Part shown: positions 1-8,684 of the stretch, one piece after another | Layout: each line of letters starts with the position of its first letter | Numbering within the stretch: position 1 is the first letter of the stretch | Origin: Oscillatoriales cyanobacterium | Lineage (GTDB): Bacteria > Cyanobacteriota > Cyanobacteriia > Cyanobacteriales > Microcoleaceae | Length of the DNA stretch: 64,000 nt | NCBI GenBank assembly: GCA_004292955.1 | Contig: RDXX01000009.1 | Span: 124,001 to 188,000, forward strand | Direction of reading: 5' to 3' | Translations under genes and position numbers: made by a program | The notes under the pieces: generated by a model | The model's database searches: none | The model's input: the letters and a program-made list of their open reading frames with translations, nothing else | What the model was told of the DNA's origin: nothing

Positions 1-261
1 AACAAAGGATCTCTCACCGTTAACGCAATTCACAATCACGAAAATATCCAAATTAGCATTGCCGACAGTGGCACGGGGATTCCCCCAGAAATCCACTCGA
101 AAATATTCCAACCTTTCTTTACCACTAAACCTCCAGGCGAAGGAAGCGGATTAGGACTGGATATCGTTCGCAAAATCGTTGCAAAACATCGGGGACAGAT
201 TACTTTTGAATCTCGTCCAGGTCAAACCACATTTACAGTTATCCTACCAATAGAGCGTTAA
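1..261 (+). CDS. Sensor histidine kinase, C-terminal fragment (cut by window edge)
   Basis: Only the last 86 codons of this gene lie in the window, in frame 1, ending at a TAA at 259-261. The fragment is the ATP-binding half of a histidine kinase: the G1 box reads ADSGTGIP and the G2 box GEGSGLGLDI. It is closely similar to the C-terminus of the next gene (both read TTKPPGEGSGLGLDI), which points to a local duplication. The next start codon is 7 nt away, so the two genes are probably co-transcribed. The sensor input and the phospho-accepting histidine lie outside the window. Confidence 0.9.
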   Translation, partial: NKGSLTVNAIHNHENIQISIADSGTGIPPEIHSKIFQPFFTTKPPGEGSGLGLDIVRKIVAKHRGQITFESRPGQTTFTVILPIER

Positions 262-268
262 AAAAAAA

Positions 269-2167
269 ATGAGTAAACCTATTGTGATTTGTATTGATGA
301 CGAGCAAATTGTTCTGGATAGCCTCATCCGAGAAATATCAGAATCTTTAGACAATGAATGCGATATTGAAACAGCACTGGGAGGTGCGGAAGCATTAGAG
401 TTGGTGGATGAGTTAATCAAAGATGGTAGTGAAATTGCACTGGTGATTTCTGACTATATCATGCCAGATATCAAAGGAGATGAAGTCCTACGATACGTTC
501 ACGAAAAACTCCCACAAACTCTAAAAATTATGTTGACAGGCGAGGCAACAGTTGAAGGAATCGTGAATGCGATTAACTCCGCAAAACTCTATCGATATAT
601 TTCCAAACCTTGGCACAAAGTCGATTTAAAATTAACAGTTAAAGAAGCAATTAAAAGTTACGTGCAGGAAAGAAAGCTAGCCGAACAGAATAAACGATTA
701 ATAGAAAATGAACAGCGATTGAGACATTTTTTAGAAGCTATGCCAATTGGTGTATCGGTTCATAACGCTCTGGGACAACTAACCTACGCCAATCAAAAAT
801 CTAAGGAATTGTTTGAAATCGCAGAAGGGACAATCTCGAATATCGAAAATTTACCCCATATTTATGCTTTGTATCAAAGCGAGCGCCAAGATTTGTGCCG
901 ATCGCCAGACTTGCCGATCGCGCGTTCTTTGTCAGGAGAAATAGTGCGAACTGACGATCTAGAAATTCATCAAGAAAAACGGATCGTTCCTTTAGAGATT
1001 TCTTCGACACCAATTCGCGATGAAACTGGAAAAATTTGTTATGCGATTGCCACTTTTTCCGATATTACAGAAAGGAAACAAGCCGAAAAACTTAGAGAGA
1101 ATTACAATCGTAATTTAGAATCTCAAGTTTCCGAAAGAACGCAACAGCTACAGCAAAAAAACGAAGAACTTGCCAATACTTTAAAACAGCTAGAATCAGC
1201 TCAGCAGGAATTGATTCATTCTGAAAAAATGGCAGCATTAGGTCAACTGATTGCGGGAGTTGCCCACGAAATCAATACGCCTTTGGGTGCGATTCAATCC
1301 TCTGTTAAATATATTGGCGATTACTTCTCGGAAAATTTGGCTGCATTACCGACATGGTTTCGACAGTTGACACCCGAAAAAGAATTACAATTTAAGGAAT
1401 TATTAGCGCGATCGCTGCTAAATCCTGCATTGATTTCTGGAAGGGAAAGACGACAACTGAGAAAAGCAATCGTCGCCCAACTAGAAACCCAAAATCTCAG
1501 TAATGCTGATACTCTTGCCAATTTGCTTCTCGATCTTAAAATCTACGAAAATATAGAACCTCTGTTCAATTTATTTCAAGAGCCCAGCAGCGAAATATTT
1601 CTCAAAACAGTCCGCTCTTTTGTGCGATTGCAAGAAAGCACTAGAGATATCAATACTGCCTCTGAAAGAGCTGCAAAAGTTGTATTTGCACTCAAAACCT
1701 ATGCCAGACAAAATCTCAACGAGCAAAAAATTAAAGTCAATATTATCGAAGGATTAGAAGCAGTTCTGACACTTTATCAAAATCCAATCAAACATGGAGT
1801 AGAATTAATCAAAAACTATGAAGATTTGCCTCAGATCGAATGCTATTTCGATGAACTCAATCAAGTTTGGACAAACTTAATTCACAATGCTTTGCAAGCG
1901 ATGAATTATCGGGGAATACTCAGAGTTGATGCCGCTCGATTGAATGGTAACATTGAAGTCAGTATTACCGATAGCGGTAATGGCATACCAGAAGAGATTC
2001 AAGATAAAATCTTTCAGCCATTTTTTACCACTAAGCCTCCAGGAGAGGGCAGCGGTTTAGGGCTGGACATCGTGAAAAAAATTATTGAAAAACATGGAGG
2101 GACAATTCATTTTCGATCGCTGCCTGGAAAAACTACTTTTATTGTGGCATTGCCAGCAGATATTTAG
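269..2167 (+). CDS. Receiver-PAS-histidine kinase hybrid
   Basis: A 632-residue cytoplasmic signalling protein without visible membrane segments. Residues 1-125 are a receiver domain with the acidic pair in CIDDEQ, the phospho-acceptor Asp in VISDYIMP and the conserved Lys in ISKPW. About 150-275 is a PAS domain ending in a FSDITERKQAE linker, followed by a coiled coil. The kinase core has the H-box VAHEINTPLG near residue 333, NLIHNALQAM as N-box, DSGNGIP as G1 and GEGSGLGLDI as G2. A receiver at the N-terminus of a kinase means that it takes phosphate from another kinase, perhaps the preceding gene, and then signals through its own. It is the second gene of a four-gene run. Confidence 0.92.
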   Translation: MSKPIVICIDDEQIVLDSLIREISESLDNECDIETALGGAEALELVDELIKDGSEIALVISDYIMPDIKGDEVLRYVHEKLPQTLKIMLTGEATVEGIVNAINSAKLYRYISKPWHKVDLKLTVKEAIKSYVQERKLAEQNKRLIENEQRLRHFLEAMPIGVSVHNALGQLTYANQKSKELFEIAEGTISNIENLPHIYALYQSERQDLCRSPDLPIARSLSGEIVRTDDLEIHQEKRIVPLEISSTPIRDETGKICYAIATFSDITERKQAEKLRENYNRNLESQVSERTQQLQQKNEELANTLKQLESAQQELIHSEKMAALGQLIAGVAHEINTPLGAIQSSVKYIGDYFSENLAALPTWFRQLTPEKELQFKELLARSLLNPALISGRERRQLRKAIVAQLETQNLSNADTLANLLLDLKIYENIEPLFNLFQEPSSEIFLKTVRSFVRLQESTRDINTASERAAKVVFALKTYARQNLNEQKIKVNIIEGLEAVLTLYQNPIKHGVELIKNYEDLPQIECYFDELNQVWTNLIHNALQAMNYRGILRVDAARLNGNIEVSITDSGNGIPEEIQDKIFQPFFTTKPPGEGSGLGLDIVKKIIEKHGGTIHFRSLPGKTTFIVALPADI

Positions 2168-2214
2168 AGTAATTTGATGTTAAATTGTTTGTAATTTCAG
2201 CAGAAAAAATAATT

Positions 2215-2610
2215 ATGCCTAAGCTTGCAATTCTGTGTGTTGATGATGAAGTTGTTATTTTAAACAGCGTACTGCGACAAATTCAAGAAGAATTTGATGA
2301 CCAATATGTATATGAAACTGCCGAAAATGCAGAAGAAGCACTAGAAGTTTTAGACGAACTTTATGAAGAAGGAACTCAAGTCGTAATTATTGTTTCTGAT
2401 TGGTTAATGCCGGGAATGAAAGGCGATGAATTGCTCGTTGAAGTCCAGAAAAGGTTTCCAGGAACGGTGAAAATTTTATTAACCGGACAGGCAGATGATG
2501 CAGCGATCGAACGAGCCCAAAAAGAAGCAGATCTTCATCATCTTATTCCCAAACCTTGGACAAAGCAAGAACTGATTAACTCCATCAAGTCGGGAATTGA
2601 AAAATTATAA
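2215..2610 (+). CDS. Stand-alone response regulator receiver
   Basis: About 131 residues, a receiver domain and nothing else. Visible are CVDDEV (acidic pocket), VSDWLMPGMKGDE (phospho-acceptor Asp), LLTGQA (conserved Thr) and IPKPW (conserved Lys). The frame stays open to a TTG at 2185, but the ATG at 2215 aligns with the starts of the paralogous receivers on both sides (MSKPIVICIDDEQ and MKKPVILCVDDEQ), so 2215 is preferred. With no output domain it probably acts as a phosphate shuttle or protein-interaction switch between the upstream kinase and the cyclase gene 22 nt downstream. Confidence 0.88.
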   Translation: MPKLAILCVDDEVVILNSVLRQIQEEFDDQYVYETAENAEEALEVLDELYEEGTQVVIIVSDWLMPGMKGDELLVEVQKRFPGTVKILLTGQADDAAIERAQKEADLHHLIPKPWTKQELINSIKSGIEKL

Positions 2611-2632
2611 ATTAATCCCACCTTAGAGGAAT

Positions 2633-3922
2633 ATGAAAAAACCAGTCATTCTGTGTGTCGATGATGAGCAAATGATTCTTGATAGCCTCAGAAAAGAACT
2701 ATCAGAAACCCTGGAAAATCAATATCAAATAGAAACAGCGCATGACGGGCATGAAGCGCTGCAAATGGTTGATGATTTATTAGAAGATGGTCATCAAATT
2801 GCTGTCGTGATTGCCGACTACATGATGCCCAGAATGAAAGGAGATGAAGTCTTAAAAGAAATCCACAACAAATCTCCTTCAACAATTACGATCATGCTGA
2901 CGGGGCAAGCGAGTATCGAGGGAGTCACCAATGCCATTAATACGGCAAAACTCTATCGGTACATAGCTAAGCCCTGGCAAGCTGAAGATTTATTTTTGAC
3001 GATAACAGAGGCTACAAAAAGTTATATGCAAGCAAAAAATATAATTAAACAAAATATAGAATTAATTAAAATAAACCAAAATTTAATTTCTTTAAACACA
3101 GCTTGTTCTCGCTTCGTACCGGATGAGTTTCTAAAATTGTTGAACAAAGAAAATCTTGTCGATATTGAACTTGGTGATTCTGTGAAAAAAGAGATGTCAG
3201 TTATGTTTTCTGATATTCGATCGTTTACAAGTCTTTCAGAAACCATGCCTTTAGAAGATATTTTTAAATTTATTAACAGCTATTTTTCTATAATGGAACC
3301 CGCTATTATTGAGAATAATGGGTTAATTGACAAATATATTGGCGATGCGATTATGGCATTATTTGGTAGTGTTTATCATGCGGATTATGCCGTTAAGGCG
3401 GGAATCTCTATGCTCAAAAAACTTGCCGAATACAATCTAACCCGAAAAGCACGCGATCGCCCTCCCATTAAAATTGGCATCGGTATCAATACAGGAATGT
3501 TAATGCTTGGAACTGTCGGCGGAAAATTTCGTATGGACGGGACAACAATCGGCGATGCTGTCAATATAGCCTCCCGACTAGAAACTTTAACTAAGCTGTA
3601 TGGCGTGCCTTTGTTGATTAGCGATTGCACATTTTTAGGGTTAAAAGATGCTAATCAATATTGCATTCGTTTAGTCGATCTTGTACAAGTTAAAGGCAAA
3701 TCTAAAGTGGTATCCGTCTTTGAAGTCTTGGATGCAGATCCGCCGGAAATTCAAGAGCAAAAACTCGCTACTAAAACCGAGTTTGAGCAAGGGTTAGTAT
3801 TTTACACAACAGAAGAATGGGAAGCTGCTTCCCGATGTTTTAAAAAATGCTTGCAGCATAATCCACAAGATACTGTAGCACAATTACACTGGAATCGATG
3901 CCAAAATAAATACTCGAATTAA
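2633..3922 (+). CDS. Receiver-linked class III adenylate cyclase with C-terminal TPR-like tail
   Basis: 429 residues. The N-terminal receiver (1-125) has CVDDEQ, IADYMMP and IAKPW. A linker leads to a class III cyclase domain (about 180-365). FSDIRSF carries the first metal Asp (near residue 192) and IGDAIMALFG the second. The Lys of DKYIGD and the Asp of RMDGTTIG are the pair that selects ATP, and N and R of AVNIASRLE are the transition-state residues. The predicted product is therefore cAMP. The last 50 residues look like one TPR hairpin. It closes the run of phosphorelay genes starting at 1, suggesting that phosphorylation of its receiver controls cAMP synthesis. In cyanobacteria cAMP commonly affects motility; that link is inference here. 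Confidence 0.9.
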   Translation: MKKPVILCVDDEQMILDSLRKELSETLENQYQIETAHDGHEALQMVDDLLEDGHQIAVVIADYMMPRMKGDEVLKEIHNKSPSTITIMLTGQASIEGVTNAINTAKLYRYIAKPWQAEDLFLTITEATKSYMQAKNIIKQNIELIKINQNLISLNTACSRFVPDEFLKLLNKENLVDIELGDSVKKEMSVMFSDIRSFTSLSETMPLEDIFKFINSYFSIMEPAIIENNGLIDKYIGDAIMALFGSVYHADYAVKAGISMLKKLAEYNLTRKARDRPPIKIGIGINTGMLMLGTVGGKFRMDGTTIGDAVNIASRLETLTKLYGVPLLISDCTFLGLKDANQYCIRLVDLVQVKGKSKVVSVFEVLDADPPEIQEQKLATKTEFEQGLVFYTTEEWEAASRCFKKCLQHNPQDTVAQLHWNRCQNKYSN

Positions 3923-3947
3923 AGGGCGATGAATGCTGAAAATAGTC

Positions 3948-3991
3948 TGATTATTGGTTATTTGAGAAGATATACCAATAACCAATAATCA
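3948..3991. terminator. 13-bp perfect inverted repeat between convergent genes
   Basis: Arms at 3948-3960 (TGATTATTGGTTA) and 3979-3991 are perfect reverse complements around an 18-nt loop. It lies between the cyclase gene (+) and folB (-), which converge here, so it could end transcription from either side. There is no clear T-run, so it may equally be a degraded intergenic repeat. Confidence 0.4.
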
Positions 3992-4131
3992 ATGATATCG
4001 TGTCCGATCCATTAACCGCAATTAGATTCGATCGCGCGTGGCCACGAAAGTCCGCAAAATGGAGCGGACTTGCGTGGGTACTACCAACTGTTTTTGTTAT
4101 GGTAATTGACCGGAAATGATGTGACTAATCA

Positions 4132-4488
4132 CTAATGACTTCTAGTAATTTCTAGAGTGATTTTGCCGCCAAAATCAGGAATCGGGGCGGCAGGTTTTGA
4201 AAGTTGTAACTTAACTTTATCAACCAACGGTAGTTGTAAAAGCGCTTGAGCAATCGTATCTGCTAACCGTTCGATCAATAAAAACTTGGAGTTTTTGACT
4301 AACTCTTGAATCAGGGTAATGGCACTGCGGTAATCCAGAGTATGTTCAATATCATCACTTTTTCCAGCTTTCGACAAATCTAGCCAGAGAGTGACATCCA
4401 CTTCAAACCACTGCCCCAAAACCTGCTCTTCCGGTAGGTAGCCCGTGTAGCCGTAGCAGCGAATTCCTGTAAGTTGAATACAATCCAT
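4132..4488 (-). CDS. folB: Dihydroneopterin aldolase
   Basis: 118 residues, the normal length for FolB, which cleaves 7,8-dihydroneopterin to 6-hydroxymethyl-dihydropterin and glycolaldehyde in folate synthesis. Recognisable family segments are the N-terminal IQLTGIRCYGYTGYLPEE, the DIEHTLDYRSA stretch, LIERLADTIA, and the C-terminal VKLQLSKPAAPIPDFGG with the active-site Lys. The ATG at 4488 starts directly at the conserved N-terminus. It is downstream of the protein kinase gene on the same strand, with a 204-nt repeat-bearing gap, so it probably has its own promoter. Confidence 0.93.
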   Translation of the reverse strand: MDCIQLTGIRCYGYTGYLPEEQVLGQWFEVDVTLWLDLSKAGKSDDIEHTLDYRSAITLIQELVKNSKFLLIERLADTIAQALLQLPLVDKVKLQLSKPAAPIPDFGGKITLEITRSH

Positions 4489-4551
4489 TGTGAAATAAAC
4501 TAAAAGTAAGTTGCCTATACCAAATTGTATTAAACCAGATAAAGTTATCCT

Positions 4552-4605
4552 GGGTGCATTTCAATTTGGAAAGGGCGAAGATATTTGCAAAAATGAGATG
4601 CACCC
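4552..4605. repeat. Short palindromic element with GGGTGCATCTCA-type ends
   Basis: The left end reads GGGTGCATTTCAATTTGG and the right end, on the other strand, GGGTGCATCTCATTTTTGC, so the 54-bp segment has imperfect terminal inverted repeats. Related ends flank the segments at 25067-25149 and 47028-47140. There is no coding capacity. It looks like a small non-autonomous element. Confidence 0.5.
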
Positions 4606-4672
4606 GTTCTCCTTCTCTTGTATCTCTTTCTTTCTCCCCTCTGCGCCCTCTGCGCCCTCTGTGGTTAAATAA
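4606..4672. repeat. Pyrimidine-rich intergenic repeat
   Basis: Contains CTCTGCGCCCTCTGCGCCCT followed by CTGTGGTTA, a motif seen between genes in many cyanobacterial genomes. It lies in the gap between the protein kinase gene and folB, close downstream of the kinase. No function is visible. Confidence 0.45.
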
Positions 4673-4692
4673 CTCTTATTCTATCTTAAATT

Positions 4693-6060
4693 TTACAACT
4701 GCCCTCCCTTCTCCAAATTATCCAGAAAATCCTCAGCAACTTCACACCATTTCTGCCTAATTTCTGCATCTTCGGGCTTGTCTGTCAATGTACGACCTTG
4801 TAATTCGGGATATTTATTGTAAAATAATTCATCTACTTTTTGATAGAATATATCTGGGTCAATGTTGAGATTTTTGCGACGCTTTCCAATTTTTTCTTGC
4901 CTAGCTATTTCTGCATCTAAAGACGTATTTGTGGGAAATTGTGGAAGTTCCGGAAACTTGGGTAATTCAGGCAGTTTGGGTAGGGTAAAACCAGATTTGA
5001 CGGCACCAAAAGCTAACACTCCCGGCAATAAAACCACGCTTAAACTAGCGACAGTTTTCCAAGGAATTAATTTTAAAATATTGGTGTTTTTAACAATTTG
5101 AGGGTTTTGGTTGACAGGAGTATGATTGCTGGTAGGAGTTTGAGTGGTGTTTTTGAATGGGCGGCCGACAAAGTTCATTGTGACCATTTGGGAGATGATG
5201 CTGCCAATTTGGGATAATTTTGGGTCTTTGAGTGCTTCACGGACTTCTTTTGCAGATTGGTAGCGATCGCCTGATCGATCTGCTAACATCCGATCCAATA
5301 CCATCCCTAAGTTTTGACTGACACTGACGCGATCCCGCCAATCCCAAGTTTTTTGATTAACATCGTACAATTTCTGAGGCTTTTTCCCTGTCAGCAAGAC
5401 TAAAGCGGTGACAGCCAAAGCATACAAATCGCTAGCCGGAGACACTTTACCCTGTCGCATCTGTTCCATTGGCGAATATCCCTGTTTGCCGATCGCCGTA
5501 TCCGATTGTCCCTTAGACTGAAATAGAGCACTCGCTGCGATTTGTTTGACAGAACCGAAATCAATTAAAAATGGTAGTTTGTCAGCATCATGCTGAATAA
5601 TATTGTCCGGGGAAATATCGCGGTGAATTAAATTTTTGGAGTGGATGTATTCTAAAACTGGTAAAAGCTGAAATAGTATTTGAGTAACTTCGGCTTCGCT
5701 AAAATTTTTACCTTGTTGCTGGCGCGATATCAGTATTTCTTCGTAGGTTTGACCAGGGATATAATCTTGCACTAAAAATAAAGCTTGACTACCGCCGATA
5801 TCAGTTCGCAGAAGCTCTCGAAAGCGGGGGATTTGCGGGTGTTGAAGGCTGTAAAGCATACTCGATTCGCGATCGAACAATTCGGCCGCTTTCGGGCTGT
5901 GAACCACCGGAGAAAACTCTTTGAGCACGCATTGTTCGCCGTAGCGGTTGGTATCTTCTGCGAGGTAAGTCCGCCCGAAGCCGCCGCGGCCTAATTCGCG
6001 GATGATGCGGTAGCGTTTTTCGAGGGTGGAACCTGGGGCTAGGGGGGAAGGGTTGGACAT
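4693..6060 (-). CDS. Membrane-anchored serine/threonine protein kinase (PknB/Spk type)
   Basis: Residues 20-285 are a Hanks-type kinase. The glycine loop is LGRGGFGRTYLAED, the catalytic Lys is in CVLKEF, the catalytic loop is LIHRDISPDNII, and the metal motif is LIDFGSV. A single hydrophobic segment (about 350-370, TVASLSVVLLPGVLAFGAV) follows, then a 90-residue tail rich in Pro and Leu. The frame is open up to a GTG at 6150, but the ATG at 6060 places MSNPSPLAPGSTLEKRYRI just before the kinase fold, the usual N-terminus in cyanobacterial homologues, and is preferred. The substrate is unknown. The gene stands alone, with folB following after a repeat-bearing gap. Confidence 0.9.
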   Translation of the reverse strand: MSNPSPLAPGSTLEKRYRIIRELGRGGFGRTYLAEDTNRYGEQCVLKEFSPVVHSPKAAELFDRESSMLYSLQHPQIPRFRELLRTDIGGSQALFLVQDYIPGQTYEEILISRQQQGKNFSEAEVTQILFQLLPVLEYIHSKNLIHRDISPDNIIQHDADKLPFLIDFGSVKQIAASALFQSKGQSDTAIGKQGYSPMEQMRQGKVSPASDLYALAVTALVLLTGKKPQKLYDVNQKTWDWRDRVSVSQNLGMVLDRMLADRSGDRYQSAKEVREALKDPKLSQIGSIISQMVTMNFVGRPFKNTTQTPTSNHTPVNQNPQIVKNTNILKLIPWKTVASLSVVLLPGVLAFGAVKSGFTLPKLPELPKFPELPQFPTNTSLDAEIARQEKIGKRRKNLNIDPDIFYQKVDELFYNKYPELQGRTLTDKPEDAEIRQKWCEVAEDFLDNLEKGGQL

Positions 6061-6294
6061 AAACCAGGGCGGATTGTTCGATTTGGGGAGTCGCGGGGGA
6101 CGGTATAGCTTATTGTAGCTAAGTTTGGTTGGCTGTGAGGGCGATCGCACTTTGATGGTGTAGAGGTTTGTGATTTGATTAAATCAATTAATTAAATCAT
6201 CTATATCTTCTATGAGAGTCATAGGAATAGATGATCGGAGAAGTTTGACTTAAAGTATAACTAAGAAGTAAGAAACGGCTTCACAAAAATACTA

Positions 6295-6324
6295 GATACC
6301 CGACTTTTTTTAAAGTCGGGTGTC
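6295..6324 (-). terminator. Hairpin of the ACCCGACTT family
   Basis: GATACCCGACTTT pairs with AAAGTCGGGTGTC across a short T-run, with mismatches only near the ends. It lies about 40 nt beyond the stop of the small gene ending at 6365, in the position of its terminator. Similar hairpins occur at 17612-17646 and 58821-58847, so it is also a dispersed repeat. The remainder of the 304-nt gap (6061-6364) shows nothing else. Confidence 0.5.
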
Positions 6325-6364
6325 TAACAGCCTACTCTTAAAATCATCCCAACTGCGATCGCGC

Positions 6365-6595
6365 TTATTCACCTGCTTTTTCTGCTAACTTATGCTCTTT
6401 CAAAGCTTCTAACTGCTTTCTGACTCTTTCCCGGCGACGCACGTAAAGCGGGCTATTTTGTAAATCGACTTCTGCTAGAGCCTGAGCCTGCGCCAACTTC
6501 ATATTCAAATCTTCCAACATTAAATTCACTTCGCGCCAGCGAGCTATTGATTTTGCTCTAGTCTCCGCATCAGGAATTTTTTTTTCATTATTCAT
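6365..6595 (-). CDS. Small conserved-looking protein, unknown function
   Basis: 76 residues from the ATG at 6595, highly charged and probably all helical (EDLNMKLAQAQALAEVDLQN, then RRRERVRKQLEALKEHKL). The ATG overlaps the TGA of the upstream gene by four bases (ATGA at 6592-6595), a typical translational-coupling arrangement; an in-frame start 12 nt earlier is less likely. I do not recognise a family. Its tight linkage to the gene at 6592-6936 suggests that the two products act together. Confidence 0.7.
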   Translation of the reverse strand: MNNEKKIPDAETRAKSIARWREVNLMLEDLNMKLAQAQALAEVDLQNSPLYVRRRERVRKQLEALKEHKLAEKAGE

Positions 6596-6936
6596 AATAA
6601 GTTCCAATTTCTTTTTGTTTCTTGAGCTGTTGCCTCTACAGCATAGGCTGTAGCGACTGCCTGTTCGATTGACTGATACAGTAAATTTAGTGTAGCAGAA
6701 TTAGCTGCTGGTTGAGACTCAGCTATCTGCAACACTAACCCATAAATGCGATTGTACAAAGTTCTTAACCTTTCCTCTGCATTTCTGACTTGCTCTAGCT
6801 CATCAATCGTCTCATCTGTCTCGCCATATTGCTCAAACAAGCTAGACTCCGTTTCCGTCGCTAGGTTAATCACTTGAAACAAGCGAGGCAACAAGTTAGA
6901 AATTGTGGTTAAGGTTTCATCTGGTAAATTCGCCAT
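6592..6936 (-). CDS. Small helical protein, unknown function
   Basis: 114 residues, acidic, predicted helical throughout, without signal peptide or membrane segment. Visible stretches include TISNLLPRLFQVINLATETE and DELEQVRNAEERLRTLYNRI, which suggest a helical bundle. It is the first gene of a two-gene unit with the 76-residue protein, sharing an ATGA overlap. I do not recognise a named family and assign no function. The helical pattern, the overlap and the ordinary codon use support a real gene. Confidence 0.7.
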   Translation of the reverse strand: MANLPDETLTTISNLLPRLFQVINLATETESSLFEQYGETDETIDELEQVRNAEERLRTLYNRIYGLVLQIAESQPAANSATLNLLYQSIEQAVATAYAVEATAQETKRNWNLL

Positions 6937-7064
6937 AATGCAATTAGACTTTCACTCCTAGCACAGCACAGGTGATTTTACCATATAGCCGCGATTTCAA
7001 ACTCTAAATTCCCTCTCACATCCTGTGCTGTTCTTAATGATAACTCTGCGCGATTATTGACTTT

Positions 7065-8354
7065 TTACAAATCCCGATGAGTGAATTCCTTAGCCTCATT
7101 CCCCACATAACTAGCCGCAATATGACCATCTCCAACCACTCGATACTTATACGTCACCAACCCTTCTAAACCAACAGGCCCGCGAGGTGGCATTTGCTGC
7201 GTGCTAATCCCCACTTCTGCACCGAAACCGTAGCGGAAACCATCGGCAAATCGAGTCGAACAATTATGATAAACTCCGGCCGCATCTACTCCATTTAAAA
7301 ATGTTTCGGCGGCTTCGCTATCTTCGGTGACAATCACATCTGTGTGTCTCGAACCGTAAGTGTTGATGTGGTTAATTGCTTCTTCCACAGAGTCTACGAT
7401 TTTGATTGACAAGATTAAATCGCTGTATTCTGTAGACCAATCTGTTTCTGTGGCTGCGGTAATATCCAGGATTTCGCGGGTGGTTTCGTCTCCCCGCAGT
7501 TCGACTTTTTTCTGCTGCAATGCTTGGGCAACTATGGGCAGGAATTTGGGCGCGATCGCACTGTGAACTAACATAGTTTCAATGGCATTACACGCGGCGG
7601 GATATTGCGTTTTGGCATCGACGGCAATCTCTACTGCTTTGTTGATATCCGCAGCTTTGTCTGCATACAAATGACAAATTCCGTCGGCGTGTCCCAACAC
7701 TGGGATTCGGGTATTATCCTGCACAAACTGGACAAAAGAGTTGGAACCTCTGGGAATAATTAAATCTATATATTCATCCATTTTTAGCAGTTCGATTGTT
7801 TCTTCCCGCGTGGTTAATAACTGGACTACTTCGGGATTGACTGCGGTTTCTGCTAATGCTTGGCGAATTACTTTTGTCAAGATTTCGCAGGAACGGACTG
7901 CTTCTTTGCCGCCTTTGAGAATCACACCATTTCCTGATTTGATAGCCAAGGATACTATCTGAATTAAAGCTTCTGGACGCGCTTCAAAAATAATCCCTAA
8001 AACCCCTAAAGGACAGGTGATGCGCTTCAGAATTAATCCTGTGTCTAATTCGCGGTGAATTTGGACGACACCGATCGCCTCTGGGAGCTTGGCAACGTCG
8101 CGCACACCCGCGATCGCACTTTGCAACTTGCTTTCGTCTAACTTCAGGCGATCGTACAACGGCTTAGCAATGCCATCAACCTCAGCCGCCGCGCGATCGG
8201 CAGCATTCGCCGCCAAAACATCCGGCGCAGCAGCTTCTAAAGCTTTAGCAATAGCTTCAATCGCTTGATTTTTGGCATCAGCGGACAAAACTGCCAATTT
8301 CCTAGCAGCTTGGCGCGTTTTTTGGGCAATTTCAATAATCGACATGGCGTTCAT
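7065..8354 (-). CDS. proA: Gamma-glutamyl phosphate reductase
   Basis: 429 residues, full length for ProA, the NADPH-dependent enzyme that reduces gamma-glutamyl phosphate to glutamate-5-semialdehyde in proline synthesis. Aldehyde dehydrogenase superfamily hallmarks are visible: [12 protein letters not shown], the [12 protein letters not shown] loop, the catalytic Cys in [11 protein letters not shown], and the C-terminal [18 protein letters not shown]. Two ATGs lie close together (8354 and 8345). A heptamer array begins 1 nt upstream of the first ATG, so no Shine-Dalgarno sequence exists there, and whatever drives the gene must lie in or beyond the array. The start is therefore less certain than the identity. 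Confidence 0.95.
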   Translation of the reverse strand: MNAMSIIEIAQKTRQAARKLAVLSADAKNQAIEAIAKALEAAAPDVLAANAADRAAAEVDGIAKPLYDRLKLDESKLQSAIAGVRDVAKLPEAIGVVQIHRELDTGLILKRITCPLGVLGIIFEARPEALIQIVSLAIKSGNGVILKGGKEAVRSCEILTKVIRQALAETAVNPEVVQLLTTREETIELLKMDEYIDLIIPRGSNSFVQFVQDNTRIPVLGHADGICHLYADKAADINKAVEIAVDAKTQYPAACNAIETMLVHSAIAPKFLPIVAQALQQKKVELRGDETTREILDITAATETDWSTEYSDLILSIKIVDSVEEAINHINTYGSRHTDVIVTEDSEAAETFLNGVDAAGVYHNCSTRFADGFRYGFGAEVGISTQQMPPRGPVGLEGLVTYKYRVVGDGHIAASYVGNEAKEFTHRDL

Positions 8355-8355
8355 T

Positions 8356-8513
8356 CAGTTGACAGTTGACAGTTGACAGTTGACAGTTGACAGTTGACAG
8401 TTGACAGTTGACAGTTGACAGTTGACAGTTGACAGTTGACAGTTGACAGTTGAACAGTTGACAGTTGACAGTTGACAGTTGACAGTTGACAGTTGACAGT
8501 TGACAGTTGACAG
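8356..8513. repeat. CAGTTGA heptanucleotide tandem array, about 22 units
   Basis: Head-to-tail 7-bp units, CAGTTGA on the + strand, with one extra A near 8454. The array begins 1 nt from the proA start codon, on its upstream side. Other arrays of this unit lie at 23833-23870, 46983-47027, 51574-51614 and, with TAGTTGA variants, 63522-63608. Short heptanucleotide tandem repeats are a known class in cyanobacteria; this unit differs from the ones I remember. Confidence 0.95.
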
Positions 8514-8526
8514 CTTGAGGGCGACC

Positions 8527-8580
8527 TCGAATTGTCTGATTTTAATTTCTCCATACAAGGGTTCCGGCTTGAAACCAATT
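8527..8580 (+). repeat. Conserved single-copy tail of the heptamer element
   Basis: After the array comes TCTGATTTTAATTTCTCC, then GGTTCCGGCTTGAAACCAA. The same string follows the arrays at 23870 (first part only) and, on the opposite strand, at 51574. Array plus tail therefore behaves as one dispersed element. From 8581 to 8912 I see only the half-hairpin at 8662 and no gene. Confidence 0.75.
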
Positions 8581-8661
8581 CTTTTTTGTAACTTTGAAAT
8601 ATAGCCTTTCTCAAAAAGATGAGGGATAACTGACAGCTTATATAACCAATTAAACCAAGAA

Positions 8662-8684
8662 GGGCCCAAGCCCAACAACGTACC
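8662..8684. repeat. Half copy of the GGTACGTTGTTGG hairpin repeat
   Basis: GCCCAACAACGTACC matches the right arm of the hairpins at 34071-34138 and 49843-49910. The left arm is missing, so this is a degraded copy. Confidence 0.5.

Noticed and set aside
8356-8513. CRISPR-like repeat array
   Set aside because: The units are contiguous 7-mers with no spacers, and no cas genes are present.
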